From Hippea jasoniae (lineage in GTDB: Bacteria > Campylobacterota_A > Desulfurellia > Desulfurellales > Hippeaceae): DNA of 64,000 nt. Made by a program: the position numbers and the translations under genes. Below are positions 35,532 through 43,956 of this stretch, in pieces. Each line of letters opens with the position of its first letter. The first letter of the stretch is position 1. The notes under the pieces were generated by a model. That model was not told the DNA's origin. It saw nothing but the letters and a program-made list of their open reading frames with translations, and made no database searches. The DNA lies in NCBI RefSeq assembly GCF_000744435.1, contig NZ_JQLX01000016.1, positions 1 through 64,000 on the forward strand. Direction: 5' to 3'.

Positions 35532-36700
35532 TGAATAATTCCATCTAAAATATCAACGGCCTCATCAATTATACTTTTTTCAACAATTAGAGGTGGCTCA
35601 AGCCTGATCGTTTTTTCGCCAGCCCTACCAATAAGCAAACCATTTTCAAAAGCTTTATTTATAACGGCTTTTGCATGATCGACACTGTCAAGTTCAACAC
35701 CTATCATCAATCCCAGACCCCTTATATCCACAATCCACTGTTTATCAGAAAGCTTATTTTTAAGGCTTGAAATGAGATATTCACCCTTTTGTTTTACATC
35801 CTCCAAAAAACCATCACTTAGAATATGTTTAACAACAGCCTCTGCAACACTACAGGATAGCTGATTGCCGCCAAATGTAGAACCGTGGGTTGACAGACCA
35901 AGTGCTTTTGCCACATTTTCTTTTGCAAGCACAACACCTATAGGCACCCCTCCGCCAATGCCTTTTGCAAGTGTTATTACATCTGGTTCTACACCGTAAT
36001 GCTCATAGGCAAAAAACTTACCTGTTCTGCCTGCACCTGTTTGAACCTCATCTGCAACAAACAAAACTCCTCTATCCTTGCAGTAGTTGTAAAGTTTTTT
36101 TATAAAATCCTCTTTAGCTACATTGATGCCGCCTTCACCCTGAATAAACTCCACAAGCACAGCAGCAGTCTTATCATCTATTTTTGAGATAGCATCATCG
36201 ATGTTGTTAAATTCGGCAAACTCAAAACCTTCAACAAGAGGCTCAAAATCTGTTTTATAGGCATCCTGCCCTGTTGCAGACAGGGCTGCAAGCGTTCTGC
36301 CGTGGAATGAGTTCTTAAACGACAGGATTTTAAATCGATGCGGGTTGTAAAACTTCCTTACAAGTTTGATAGCCGTTTCATTGGCTTCAGCTCCACTGTT
36401 TACAAAAAAAACCCTATCACAGCATGAATGATCAACCAGCAGTTTTGCCACCTCAGCCTGCTGCTTTATATAATACAGATTTGATGTATGGATGAGTTTT
36501 TCAGCCTGTTTTTTTATTGCATCAACAACAACAGGATGACAATGACCAAGACTAACTACGGCAATACCAGCTAAAAAATCGATATATCTATTGCCGTTAT
36601 AATCGTACAGATAAACCCCTTCTCCTTTTTCAAAAACAACCCTGAAACGGTTGTATGTGTTGAATAGATAGCTATCGCTTAAGCTAAATATCTCATCCAT
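35528..36700 (-). CDS. argD: Acetylornithine/class III aminotransferase
   Basis: 390 residues. PLP fold-type I, class III: FLAGIAVVSLGHCHP, SGAEANETAIK, FHGRTLAALSATGQ, FVADEVQTGAGRTGKFFAYE and the PLP-binding Lys in LAKGIGGGVPIG. Length and motifs fit N-acetylornithine aminotransferase of arginine synthesis, complementing argC and argJ elsewhere in the window. Succinyl-diaminopimelate aminotransferase activity is also possible. It is the first gene of an 11-gene run. AAGGAG lies before the ATG. Confidence 0.92.
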   Translation of the reverse strand: MDEIFSLSDSYLFNTYNRFRVVFEKGEGVYLYDYNGNRYIDFLAGIAVVSLGHCHPVVVDAIKKQAEKLIHTSNLYYIKQQAEVAKLLVDHSCCDRVFFVNSGAEANETAIKLVRKFYNPHRFKILSFKNSFHGRTLAALSATGQDAYKTDFEPLVEGFEFAEFNNIDDAISKIDDKTAAVLVEFIQGEGGINVAKEDFIKKLYNYCKDRGVLFVADEVQTGAGRTGKFFAYEHYGVEPDVITLAKGIGGGVPIGVVLAKENVAKALGLSTHGSTFGGNQLSCSVAEAVVKHILSDGFLEDVKQKGEYLISSLKNKLSDKQWIVDIRGLGLMIGVELDSVDHAKAVINKAFENGLLIGRAGEKTIRLEPPLIVEKSIIDEAVDILDGIIQ

Positions 36701-36719
36701 CTTCTTCTCCTTTGAATTA

Positions 36720-36748
36720 GTTATAATAGAGGCTATGGTTTAAGTCAA
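36720..36748 (-). promoter_or_regulatory. Promoter of the argD-recA-comEC run
   Basis: TTGACT (36743-36748), 17 bases, TATAAC (36720-36725) on the minus strand. The -35 box lies in the T-rich end of the nuo terminator, the same layout as at 2861-2883. It is the only promoter recognised for the eleven genes downstream. Confidence 0.75.
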
Positions 36749-36754
36749 GAAAAA

Positions 36755-36770
36755 GAGGGGCAAGCCCCTC
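36755..36770 (-). terminator. Terminator of the nuo operon
   Basis: GAGGGGC (36755-36761) and GCCCCTC (36764-36770) form a GC-rich stem with a very short loop. It is followed on the minus strand by TTTTTCTTGACTT. It lies just after the nuoN stop. Confidence 0.85.
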
Positions 36771-36775
36771 CTTAC

Positions 36776-38227
36776 CTAAAAGCTTATAGAATGCAGTGCG
36801 ATATCCAAAAATGTGCTTGGGAAGATACCGATATAAAGAACGCTCAATGCCGTAATAAGAATAACAGCCTTTACAGGGATTGAGTTAAACACCTCATAAA
36901 CCCTGCTCTCCTGGCCTTTTTCTTCTTTCATATACATCGTAACAACAATATTGAGATAGAAATATGCAGAAATAGCGCTGTTTATAACACCGATTACAGC
37001 AAGCCAGTAGAGGTGTGATTTAACCGCTGCTGAAAAGAGGTAGTATTTACCCACAAAGCCAACTGTTGGTGGGACCCCGGCAAGACAGAACATAAAGATA
37101 AGCATTGCCGCACCAAGCAGGGGATATCTATATCCAAAACCCTTGAGGTTTTCAATCTCTGTACCCCTGTCATCCTTTTGAGAAATAAACTCAGCAACGG
37201 CAAATGCGCCAAGGTTCATAAACAGATAGCCAAACAGGTAGAACATCACAGCGCCATATCCTAAAGCGTTGGCTGCTGTTATACCTACAAGCATGTATCC
37301 TGCATGTGCAATAGATGAATAACCAAGGAGTCTTTTTAAATCCTTCTGCCACAGCGCCACAGTATTACCAAAGGTCATTGTAGCTACTGCAATAACCCAG
37401 AGAATCTTTGTCCAGTTAGCCTCAATCGGCCCCATTCCCATAGCAACAAACCTCAGCAGTGCCAAAAAGCTTGCTGCTTTTGGTGCTACAGACATAAACG
37501 CACTCATAGGCGTTGGAGCTGATGCATAAACATCAGGTGTCCAGGAGTGGAATGGAAAAGCTGCAATCTTGAATCCAAATCCAACAAATACAAAGAGGAA
37601 TGCCAAAATGGCAAGCCATTTATAGAATTCGCTGCTTGTGCCAAGTAACTTTTTGATCGTCAACAGATCTACGCTACCAAACATACCGTAAAACAGACCT
37701 ATACCCAAAACAAGGAAGGTAGATGCAAATGACCCAAGGATAAAATACTTCATTGCACCCTCAACGCTTTCTGCCTTATGTCTTAAAAAGCCTGTGAGTA
37801 TATACATGCCTATTGAAAGTGTCTCAACAGCTATAAACATAACGATCAGGTTGTAGGTTGAGGCAAGAATAATCATTGCAACAAGCGAAAACAGTAGAAT
37901 CTCATAATACTCACCAAGGTTGTAGCCTTCCCTGTTTAGAAAATCAAAGCTCATCACTATGGCTACAAATGCTGTAAGCAGCATAATAATGGTGGCTAAA
38001 TTACTTGCCCTATCCATCACTATCATGTGATTGAAAGCATCCATAGGTGTGTTGTACATAACAACAGCTGCTGCAAAGGCAAACACGACTCCAAACAGGG
38101 CAAGTATGCCGTTAAAATTCTTTAACCTCTTTGGCAACCATAAATCGATCAGTAAAATAGCAAACGCAAAACCTGTAAGAATCAGCTCTGGGATTATTGC
38201 CGTTAAATCCTTTAGACTGTAAAGCAT
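36776..38227 (-). CDS. nuoN: NADH-quinone oxidoreductase subunit N
   Basis: About 483 residues, a 14-helix antiporter-like proton-pumping subunit of complex I. AVETLSIGMYILTGFLRHK, FHSWTPDVYASAPTPMSAF and DLKRLLGYSSIAHAGYML contain the key Glu, Lys and His residues of the channel. An ATG at 38233 is in frame but sits directly on the AGGGGAG site, so the ATG at 38227 is preferred. Last gene of the operon. Confidence 0.97.
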   Translation of the reverse strand: MLYSLKDLTAIIPELILTGFAFAILLIDLWLPKRLKNFNGILALFGVVFAFAAAVVMYNTPMDAFNHMIVMDRASNLATIIMLLTAFVAIVMSFDFLNREGYNLGEYYEILLFSLVAMIILASTYNLIVMFIAVETLSIGMYILTGFLRHKAESVEGAMKYFILGSFASTFLVLGIGLFYGMFGSVDLLTIKKLLGTSSEFYKWLAILAFLFVFVGFGFKIAAFPFHSWTPDVYASAPTPMSAFMSVAPKAASFLALLRFVAMGMGPIEANWTKILWVIAVATMTFGNTVALWQKDLKRLLGYSSIAHAGYMLVGITAANALGYGAVMFYLFGYLFMNLGAFAVAEFISQKDDRGTEIENLKGFGYRYPLLGAAMLIFMFCLAGVPPTVGFVGKYYLFSAAVKSHLYWLAVIGVINSAISAYFYLNIVVTMYMKEEKGQESRVYEVFNSIPVKAVILITALSVLYIGIFPSTFLDIALHSISF

Positions 38228-38239
38228 ACCCATCTCCCC

Positions 38240-39796
38240 TTATCCTTTTTTAACAACCACTGTTTGATTAACCTTATGTTGAATATTTATGTTGTAGCTG
38301 ACAGTGGTTCTCTTTGTTTGATTTAAGAGATGCTCAACCGATACCCTCATCCTTGATAGGAATGTATTGGGGTATAAACCTATCCAGAAAACAAAAACAA
38401 GTAAAGGCACAAGATAGATCCACTCCCTTATATTCATATCCGGCAAACCAAGGTTCTTTGGGTTTGTAACCTTATTGAAGAATACCCGTTTATACATCGT
38501 AAGCATATATACAGCCGAGAAAATACCTCCAAATGCAACGATTATACCATAAACAGGATGTCTCAAAAATGAGCCAAGCAAAATCATAAATTCACCAACA
38601 AAACCGTTTGTACCAGGTACGGCAATAGATGAGAGAGTAAATATCATAAAGAATGTTGCAAATACGGGAACCAAAGCTGCAATGCCACCATATTCAGAAA
38701 TAAGTCTTGTGTGCCTGCGCTCATATACTATTCCCACAACAAGGAACAGGGCGCCTGTCGAAATACCGTGGTTAATCATCTGTAGAATTGAACCCTCAAC
38801 GCCTGTTTGCGTCAAAACAAACATACCCAACATCGAATAGCCAAGGTGGGAAACCGAAGAATAAGCAACAAGCTTTTTGATATCCGGCTGAACCATTGCA
38901 ACAAATGCACCATAAAATATACCGATAATAGCTAAAATTATTACAAGAACAGCAAAAGCCTGTGTCATGTCAGGGAACATCGGTAAATTGAATCTTAAAA
39001 ATCCGTATGTTCCCATCTTCAGCAATATACCAGCAAGCAAAACCGAGCCTGCCGTTGGTGCCTCAACATGTGCCCAGGGCAGCCATGTATGGAATGGCCA
39101 CATCGGAACCTTGATAGCAAATGCTATGAAGAATGCAAGGAACAACCACAACTGTAGATGATGTGGCAATGGTTGATTCATAAGCTGCACCATGTCGGAG
39201 GTGTAAACACCTGTGTATTTATGGTGCAGGAAGTATAAAGCCATTATTGCTACCATCATCAAAACACTACCTGCAAATGTGTAGAGGAAGAACTTCATCG
39301 TTGCAAATACCCTGTTTGGTCCACCCCATATACCGATCATCATATACATCGGTATAAGCTGAACCTCCCAGAAGACATAGAAGAGAAACATATCAAGTGA
39401 AATAAAGACACCTAACATGCCTGTCTGCATAAGCAGTATGGTTATATTAAATAACTTAACCTTCTTATCAATAGCCTTCCATGTTGATAGCTGTGCAAGT
39501 GGTGTTAAAAATGTTGTCAAAAGCACCAAAAATAAACTTATGCCATCAACACCCACATAGTACTGAAAACCCAGTGATTTAATCCACGGTACGCGTTCCA
39601 CAAACTGCATATGATATGTTGTTGGATCAAAGTAGAAAAATAGAGGCAATGAAATTAGAAAATCAAGCACAAGTACACCAAAGGTTACATAGCGTATCAA
39701 GTTTTCATTCTTCTCGTTGATCAAAGCAACTAAAAATGCTCCAACCAATGGAAGAAAGGTTATTGTCGTTAAGATCGGAAAATGCAGCTGATTCAT
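38240..39796 (-). CDS. nuoM: NADH-quinone oxidoreductase subunit M
   Basis: 518 residues, antiporter-like membrane subunit. FYVFWEVQLIPMYMMIGIWG holds the conserved Glu. FHTWLPWAHVEAPTAGSVLL and DIKKLVAYSSVSHLGYSMLG hold the Lys and His channel residues. AAGGAG before the ATG. The C-terminus has an extra hydrophilic tail (about 30 residues) after the last helix. Confidence 0.98.
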   Translation of the reverse strand: MNQLHFPILTTITFLPLVGAFLVALINEKNENLIRYVTFGVLVLDFLISLPLFFYFDPTTYHMQFVERVPWIKSLGFQYYVGVDGISLFLVLLTTFLTPLAQLSTWKAIDKKVKLFNITILLMQTGMLGVFISLDMFLFYVFWEVQLIPMYMMIGIWGGPNRVFATMKFFLYTFAGSVLMMVAIMALYFLHHKYTGVYTSDMVQLMNQPLPHHLQLWLFLAFFIAFAIKVPMWPFHTWLPWAHVEAPTAGSVLLAGILLKMGTYGFLRFNLPMFPDMTQAFAVLVIILAIIGIFYGAFVAMVQPDIKKLVAYSSVSHLGYSMLGMFVLTQTGVEGSILQMINHGISTGALFLVVGIVYERRHTRLISEYGGIAALVPVFATFFMIFTLSSIAVPGTNGFVGEFMILLGSFLRHPVYGIIVAFGGIFSAVYMLTMYKRVFFNKVTNPKNLGLPDMNIREWIYLVPLLVFVFWIGLYPNTFLSRMRVSVEHLLNQTKRTTVSYNINIQHKVNQTVVVKKG

Positions 39797-39811
39797 AAGC
39801 CCAACTCCTTA

Positions 39812-41710
39812 CTACATAATTTTAAGCAGGTACCAGCCACTTAACAGAAAGATCCCGAGACTGATCCAGTATGCATAGTTTGACACAAAACCGGTTTGAA
39901 GCAATCTCAAACCTTTACCAACTCTACCTGCAATCCAGCCAGAGCCATCTACCATTCCCTTATCTATCACAACAACATCAACAATCTTCCACAAAACATT
40001 TGTTGAAACCCACCAGAACGGTTTAACAATACAGCAATATACAAACTCATCAACATAGTACGTATTGGCAAGCAATGTATAGATTGGCCTGAACATACTT
40101 GCAATCTTTTCTGCAGTGATGACCTTTTTGATATATATCAGCCAGGCTGTAAATATTCCTGCCAAACCCATGGTTACAGATATACCCATTAGCAAAGCCT
40201 CAGAGTAGTGAGCCTCATGTGCAACCTCTGTTGTGGGTGCAGTGTGTGTTACAAACCACTCAAACGGAATATGGCCTGCGTACTGTATACCTACCCAGCC
40301 GCCAATTATAGAGAGAATACCAAGCACCCACATAGGTAGGGTCATAACAGCTGGGGCTTCATGTGTATGCAATTCATGGTACAATCCCTCAACCTTTTCC
40401 TCGCCGTAGAAAACAGTAAACACAAATCTGAACATATAGAAGGCTGTCATAAAGGCTGTCACTTCACCAACAATCCAGATAATTGGATGACCCATCTCAA
40501 GGGCTGATGCAAGAATGGCATCTTTTGAGAAAAATCCAGCAAAAGGCGGAATACCAGAAATTGCAAGTGATGCTATGACCATCAAGATTGCAGTCTGAGG
40601 CATATATTTTTTCAGATTGCCCATCAAATCTATGGAGAGCAATCCCCTCATCGAGTGCATCACTGCACCTGCTCCAAGAAAGAGCAAGCCTTTAAAGAAT
40701 GCATGTGTCATAAGGTGGAACATACCTGTCCAGTAGGCTCCAACACCAACACCTATAAACATGTATCCAAGCTGAGATAGTGTGGAGTATGCAAGAATCC
40801 TTTTTATATCTTTATGCGTCAATGCCATTGTTGCTGCATAGAAGGCTGTAAACGCACCAACACTTGCCACAACCTCCTGAGCAACCGGTGTAAGTGAATA
40901 TATAGCATTGGATCTTGCAACCATGTAAACACCTGCTGTAACCATTGTTGCTGCATGAATCAACGATGAAACAGGTGTTGGACCTTCCATTGCATCTGTA
41001 AGCCAGATATACAATGGAAACTGAGCGGACTTTCCAACTGCACCCAAAAATAGTGCAAGGCCTATAACCGTCGCGGCAGTTGATCCGTATCCCAGAACCT
41101 CTTCAGCTCTCGGGAAAATATTTGAATATGTGAGGCTGCCGAAATGGTAGATTAAAAACAACATACCGATAATGAAACCGGCATCACCTATCCTGTTTAC
41201 AACAAATGCCTTCTCACCTGCATCAGCAGCTGAGCTTTTCTCATACCAGAAACCGATCAACAGATAGGATGCCAGACCAACACCTTCCCAACCCACAAAC
41301 ATCAAGGCGTAGTTGTTGCCCAGAACAAGAATCAGCATCGCAGTAACAAATAGGTTGAGATAGGCAAAATACCTTGCATAACCCTTATCCCCCTTCATAT
41401 AGCCGTTTGAGTAGATATGAATCATCCAGGAGACAAAGGTTACAACAAACAGCATAACAGCTGACACATAGTCTACTCTCAAACCAAAGGGTATCGCTAC
41501 ACCTTTAAAGGGCAACCATGTGTAGTAGGTGTATTCAACTATATGCCCTTTTAAAACGGAAATAATGGGAAACAATCCCAATAAAAATGAAATTCCCAAA
41601 GCAGATGCAGCTATAACACCAGCAATCGGCTTTGTCCATTTGCCAAATATACCGTTGATTAAAAAGCCTATCAGCGGTGTTAAAATGATAAATAACAGTA
41701 TTACCTTCAT
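39812..41710 (-). CDS. nuoL: NADH-quinone oxidoreductase subunit L
   Basis: 632 residues, the largest antiporter-like subunit, with the long lateral helix expected at the C-terminal end. GWEGVGLASYLLIGFW, WLTDAMEGPTPVSSLIHAAT and DIKRILAYSTLSQLGYMFIG are diagnostic. It follows nuoK by 12 bases. Confidence 0.98.
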   Translation of the reverse strand: MKVILLFIILTPLIGFLINGIFGKWTKPIAGVIAASALGISFLLGLFPIISVLKGHIVEYTYYTWLPFKGVAIPFGLRVDYVSAVMLFVVTFVSWMIHIYSNGYMKGDKGYARYFAYLNLFVTAMLILVLGNNYALMFVGWEGVGLASYLLIGFWYEKSSAADAGEKAFVVNRIGDAGFIIGMLFLIYHFGSLTYSNIFPRAEEVLGYGSTAATVIGLALFLGAVGKSAQFPLYIWLTDAMEGPTPVSSLIHAATMVTAGVYMVARSNAIYSLTPVAQEVVASVGAFTAFYAATMALTHKDIKRILAYSTLSQLGYMFIGVGVGAYWTGMFHLMTHAFFKGLLFLGAGAVMHSMRGLLSIDLMGNLKKYMPQTAILMVIASLAISGIPPFAGFFSKDAILASALEMGHPIIWIVGEVTAFMTAFYMFRFVFTVFYGEEKVEGLYHELHTHEAPAVMTLPMWVLGILSIIGGWVGIQYAGHIPFEWFVTHTAPTTEVAHEAHYSEALLMGISVTMGLAGIFTAWLIYIKKVITAEKIASMFRPIYTLLANTYYVDEFVYCCIVKPFWWVSTNVLWKIVDVVVIDKGMVDGSGWIAGRVGKGLRLLQTGFVSNYAYWISLGIFLLSGWYLLKIM

Positions 41711-41722
41711 CGCTTTCCCCTC

Positions 41723-42019
41723 TCACTTTCTTAAGATTGAGAAGTCGTTCACATCCACGCTCTTTTTTGATTTATACATCATCACTGCAATAGCCAGGCC
41801 TATAGCCGTCTCAGATGCAGCAACCGCAGCCACAAATATAAACATCACCTGACCTGAAACATTACCCAAATAGTAAGACATTGTAATAAGCAGCAATCCC
41901 GCACCGTTTATCATCACCTCAAGCGACATCAATACAATCATAAAGTTACGCCTGATCATAACGCCTGTGGCGCCAATGGCTATTAGCAGTGCAGATACAA
42001 TCAAATATTCGCTAAACAT
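41723..42019 (-). CDS. nuoK: NADH-quinone oxidoreductase subunit K
   Basis: 98 residues with three helices. MIRRNFMIVLMSLEVMINGA and the AASETAIGLAIAV segment carry the two buried glutamates that form part of the proton path. Confidence 0.97.
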   Translation of the reverse strand: MFSEYLIVSALLIAIGATGVMIRRNFMIVLMSLEVMINGAGLLLITMSYYLGNVSGQVMFIFVAAVAASETAIGLAIAVMMYKSKKSVDVNDFSILRK

Positions 42020-42029
42020 ATCAACCCCC

Positions 42030-42539
42030 TTACTTTATCTCCCTTTTTGTCAGAACAACAGCGCCAAGCAGTGCAACAAGGAGGATTATCGCTGTAACTT
42101 CAAAGGGGAATAGGTAGTGTTTAAACAAAATTTCACCTATCATCTTTGTATTGGAGCCGTCCATCGTGAGATTTTTGCCAGCATTGGCAAGGTCAATTTT
42201 TACCTTTATTGCCAGATAAGCAAGATCCAACAGCAATCCAGCACCGATTAGAGCAGGAAAGTATGCATGAGAATTAAATCTCTTAAGACCTTCGATGGTT
42301 CGCCTATCCATGACCATCATAGTTAGCATTATCATAACGGCGATGGCTCCAGCATATACAATAATCTGCAGCATAGCATTAAACTGTGCATGCAGCATAA
42401 CAAACAGCCCAGCAATGCCAAAGAATGTCAACACCATCCACAGAGCCGCCCGATATGGGTTTTTGCTCAACACAACCCCTAAAGCCGAACCAACCGTTAT
42501 AAGTGCGATAATGTAAAATACAATTGCTTCCATAACCAT
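42030..42539 (-). CDS. nuoJ: NADH-quinone oxidoreductase subunit J
   Basis: About 169 residues, five helices, with the conserved LQIIVYAGAIAVMIMLTMMV stretch containing the mechanistically important helix 3. GTG at 42542 and ATGs at 42539 and 42533 are all possible starts. The ATG at 42539 overlaps the nuoI stop (TGATG) and is chosen. Confidence 0.95.
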   Translation of the reverse strand: MVMEAIVFYIIALITVGSALGVVLSKNPYRAALWMVLTFFGIAGLFVMLHAQFNAMLQIIVYAGAIAVMIMLTMMVMDRRTIEGLKRFNSHAYFPALIGAGLLLDLAYLAIKVKIDLANAGKNLTMDGSNTKMIGEILFKHYLFPFEVTAIILLVALLGAVVLTKREIK

Positions 42540-42952
42540 CACCCTTCTTTACTTTTTAGAAGTTGCTCTTTTGTATAAACAAACTTCTCCCTATCATACT
42601 CAGAAAGCTCATACTTATCTGTCATACTCAATGCAAGCTCAGGACACACCTCAACACACAAGCCGCAAAACAAACACCTGCCTAAGTCGATCTCATATTC
42701 GGCAGCGTTTTTCGTGTGATCATCATTCTCAACAGGTGTAATTTTTATACATTTCGAAGGACAAACCCTTTCACACAAGCCGCAGTCGATACACTTAATC
42801 TTTTCAGAGCCTTCAAATTTCTCAAGTGCATGCAGCCATCTTCCCCTTTCGGGCACCTCAAGCCTTTCATCGGGGTACTGACAGGTAACTGCATGTGTAA
42901 ACAGATATTTTATCGTAACCGATAAACCTTTTCTTAAATCATTAAACAACAT
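42539..42952 (-). CDS. nuoI: NADH-quinone oxidoreductase subunit I
   Basis: 137 residues with two [4Fe-4S] motifs, CIDCGLCERVCPSKCI and CLFCGLCVEVCPELAL, forming clusters N6a and N6b. It relays electrons from NuoG to NuoB in the peripheral arm. Length is at the short end for the family. Confidence 0.97.
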   Translation of the reverse strand: MLFNDLRKGLSVTIKYLFTHAVTCQYPDERLEVPERGRWLHALEKFEGSEKIKCIDCGLCERVCPSKCIKITPVENDDHTKNAAEYEIDLGRCLFCGLCVEVCPELALSMTDKYELSEYDREKFVYTKEQLLKSKEG

Positions 42953-42961
42953 GGCATCCTC

Positions 42962-43954
42962 CTAAAACACCGGTAAGCCTACTGTTAAAGCAAAGCCTGT
43001 CCAGAGTATATTTAGAATCATAAGAGGTAGTAGAGCCTTCCATGCGATATCCATTAACTGGTCGTATCTGTATCGTGGGAATGTGCCCCAGAACCATGTG
43101 AACATAAATATAAACGCTAAAACCTTAATCCAGTACCAGACAAACCCCGGTAGTATGGGTCCGTTCCAGCCACCCAAGAACATTATTACTGCAAGAGCAG
43201 ATACAACGAAGATTGTGACATACTGGCCAAAGAAAAACATACCCATTTTCAAACCAGAAAACTCTGTCATATGACCAGCAACCAACTCTGGCTCAGCCTC
43301 AGGTAAGTCAAACGGCACCCTTGCACATGCAGCAATCATTGCAATAACAAAAGCTACAAAAGCAAAGGGTTGATAGAATACAAACCAGAGATGCTTTTGA
43401 GCTGCTACTATTTCGTTAATATCAAGAGAATGCGCCATTAAGATCGGGTTCAGTAAAGCTAAAGCTAAAATTGCCTCATAACTGACAACCTGCGCTGCTT
43501 CTCTTTGCGAACCTGTGAATGAATATTTGTTTCCGCCTGATGCGATACCAGCCGTTAGAACACCAAAAGAGGCAAGCCCAAGCATCGCAAGTATAAACAG
43601 TATATCGACTTTGGAATGGAATACGCTTAAATAAAATACCTTTCCGCCTGAAAGGTGAATCGGAGGACCAAATGGAATTGCTATAGCAGCAGCAAACGGT
43701 AGTGTAGCAGCAATTGCAGGAGCAAGCCAGAAAAGTAGCTTATCAGCACGCTCTGGAATTACATCCTCCTTCCAAAACGATTTAATTGTATCTGCGATAG
43801 GCTGTAGCAATCCATGCCAGCCAACCCTTTTTGGTCCTATTCGCTGCTGCATATGACCTATAACCTTTCTTTCATACCATGTCGCATACATAACATATAC
43901 ACTAAGAACTGTCACAACAACTATCAGTTTAATGATTGCTATCAATACTTCCAT
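42962..43954 (-). CDS. nuoH: NADH-quinone oxidoreductase subunit H
   Basis: 330 residues, eight helices, forming the quinone-entry channel. WYERKVIGHMQQRIGPKRVG, KSFWKEDVIPERADK and RVPFDLPEAEPELVAGHMTE with its acidic loop are diagnostic. It starts two bases after nuoG. Confidence 0.98.
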   Translation of the reverse strand: MEVLIAIIKLIVVVTVLSVYVMYATWYERKVIGHMQQRIGPKRVGWHGLLQPIADTIKSFWKEDVIPERADKLLFWLAPAIAATLPFAAAIAIPFGPPIHLSGGKVFYLSVFHSKVDILFILAMLGLASFGVLTAGIASGGNKYSFTGSQREAAQVVSYEAILALALLNPILMAHSLDINEIVAAQKHLWFVFYQPFAFVAFVIAMIAACARVPFDLPEAEPELVAGHMTEFSGLKMGMFFFGQYVTIFVVSALAVIMFLGGWNGPILPGFVWYWIKVLAFIFMFTWFWGTFPRYRYDQLMDIAWKALLPLMILNILWTGFALTVGLPVF

Positions 43955-43956
43955 GG

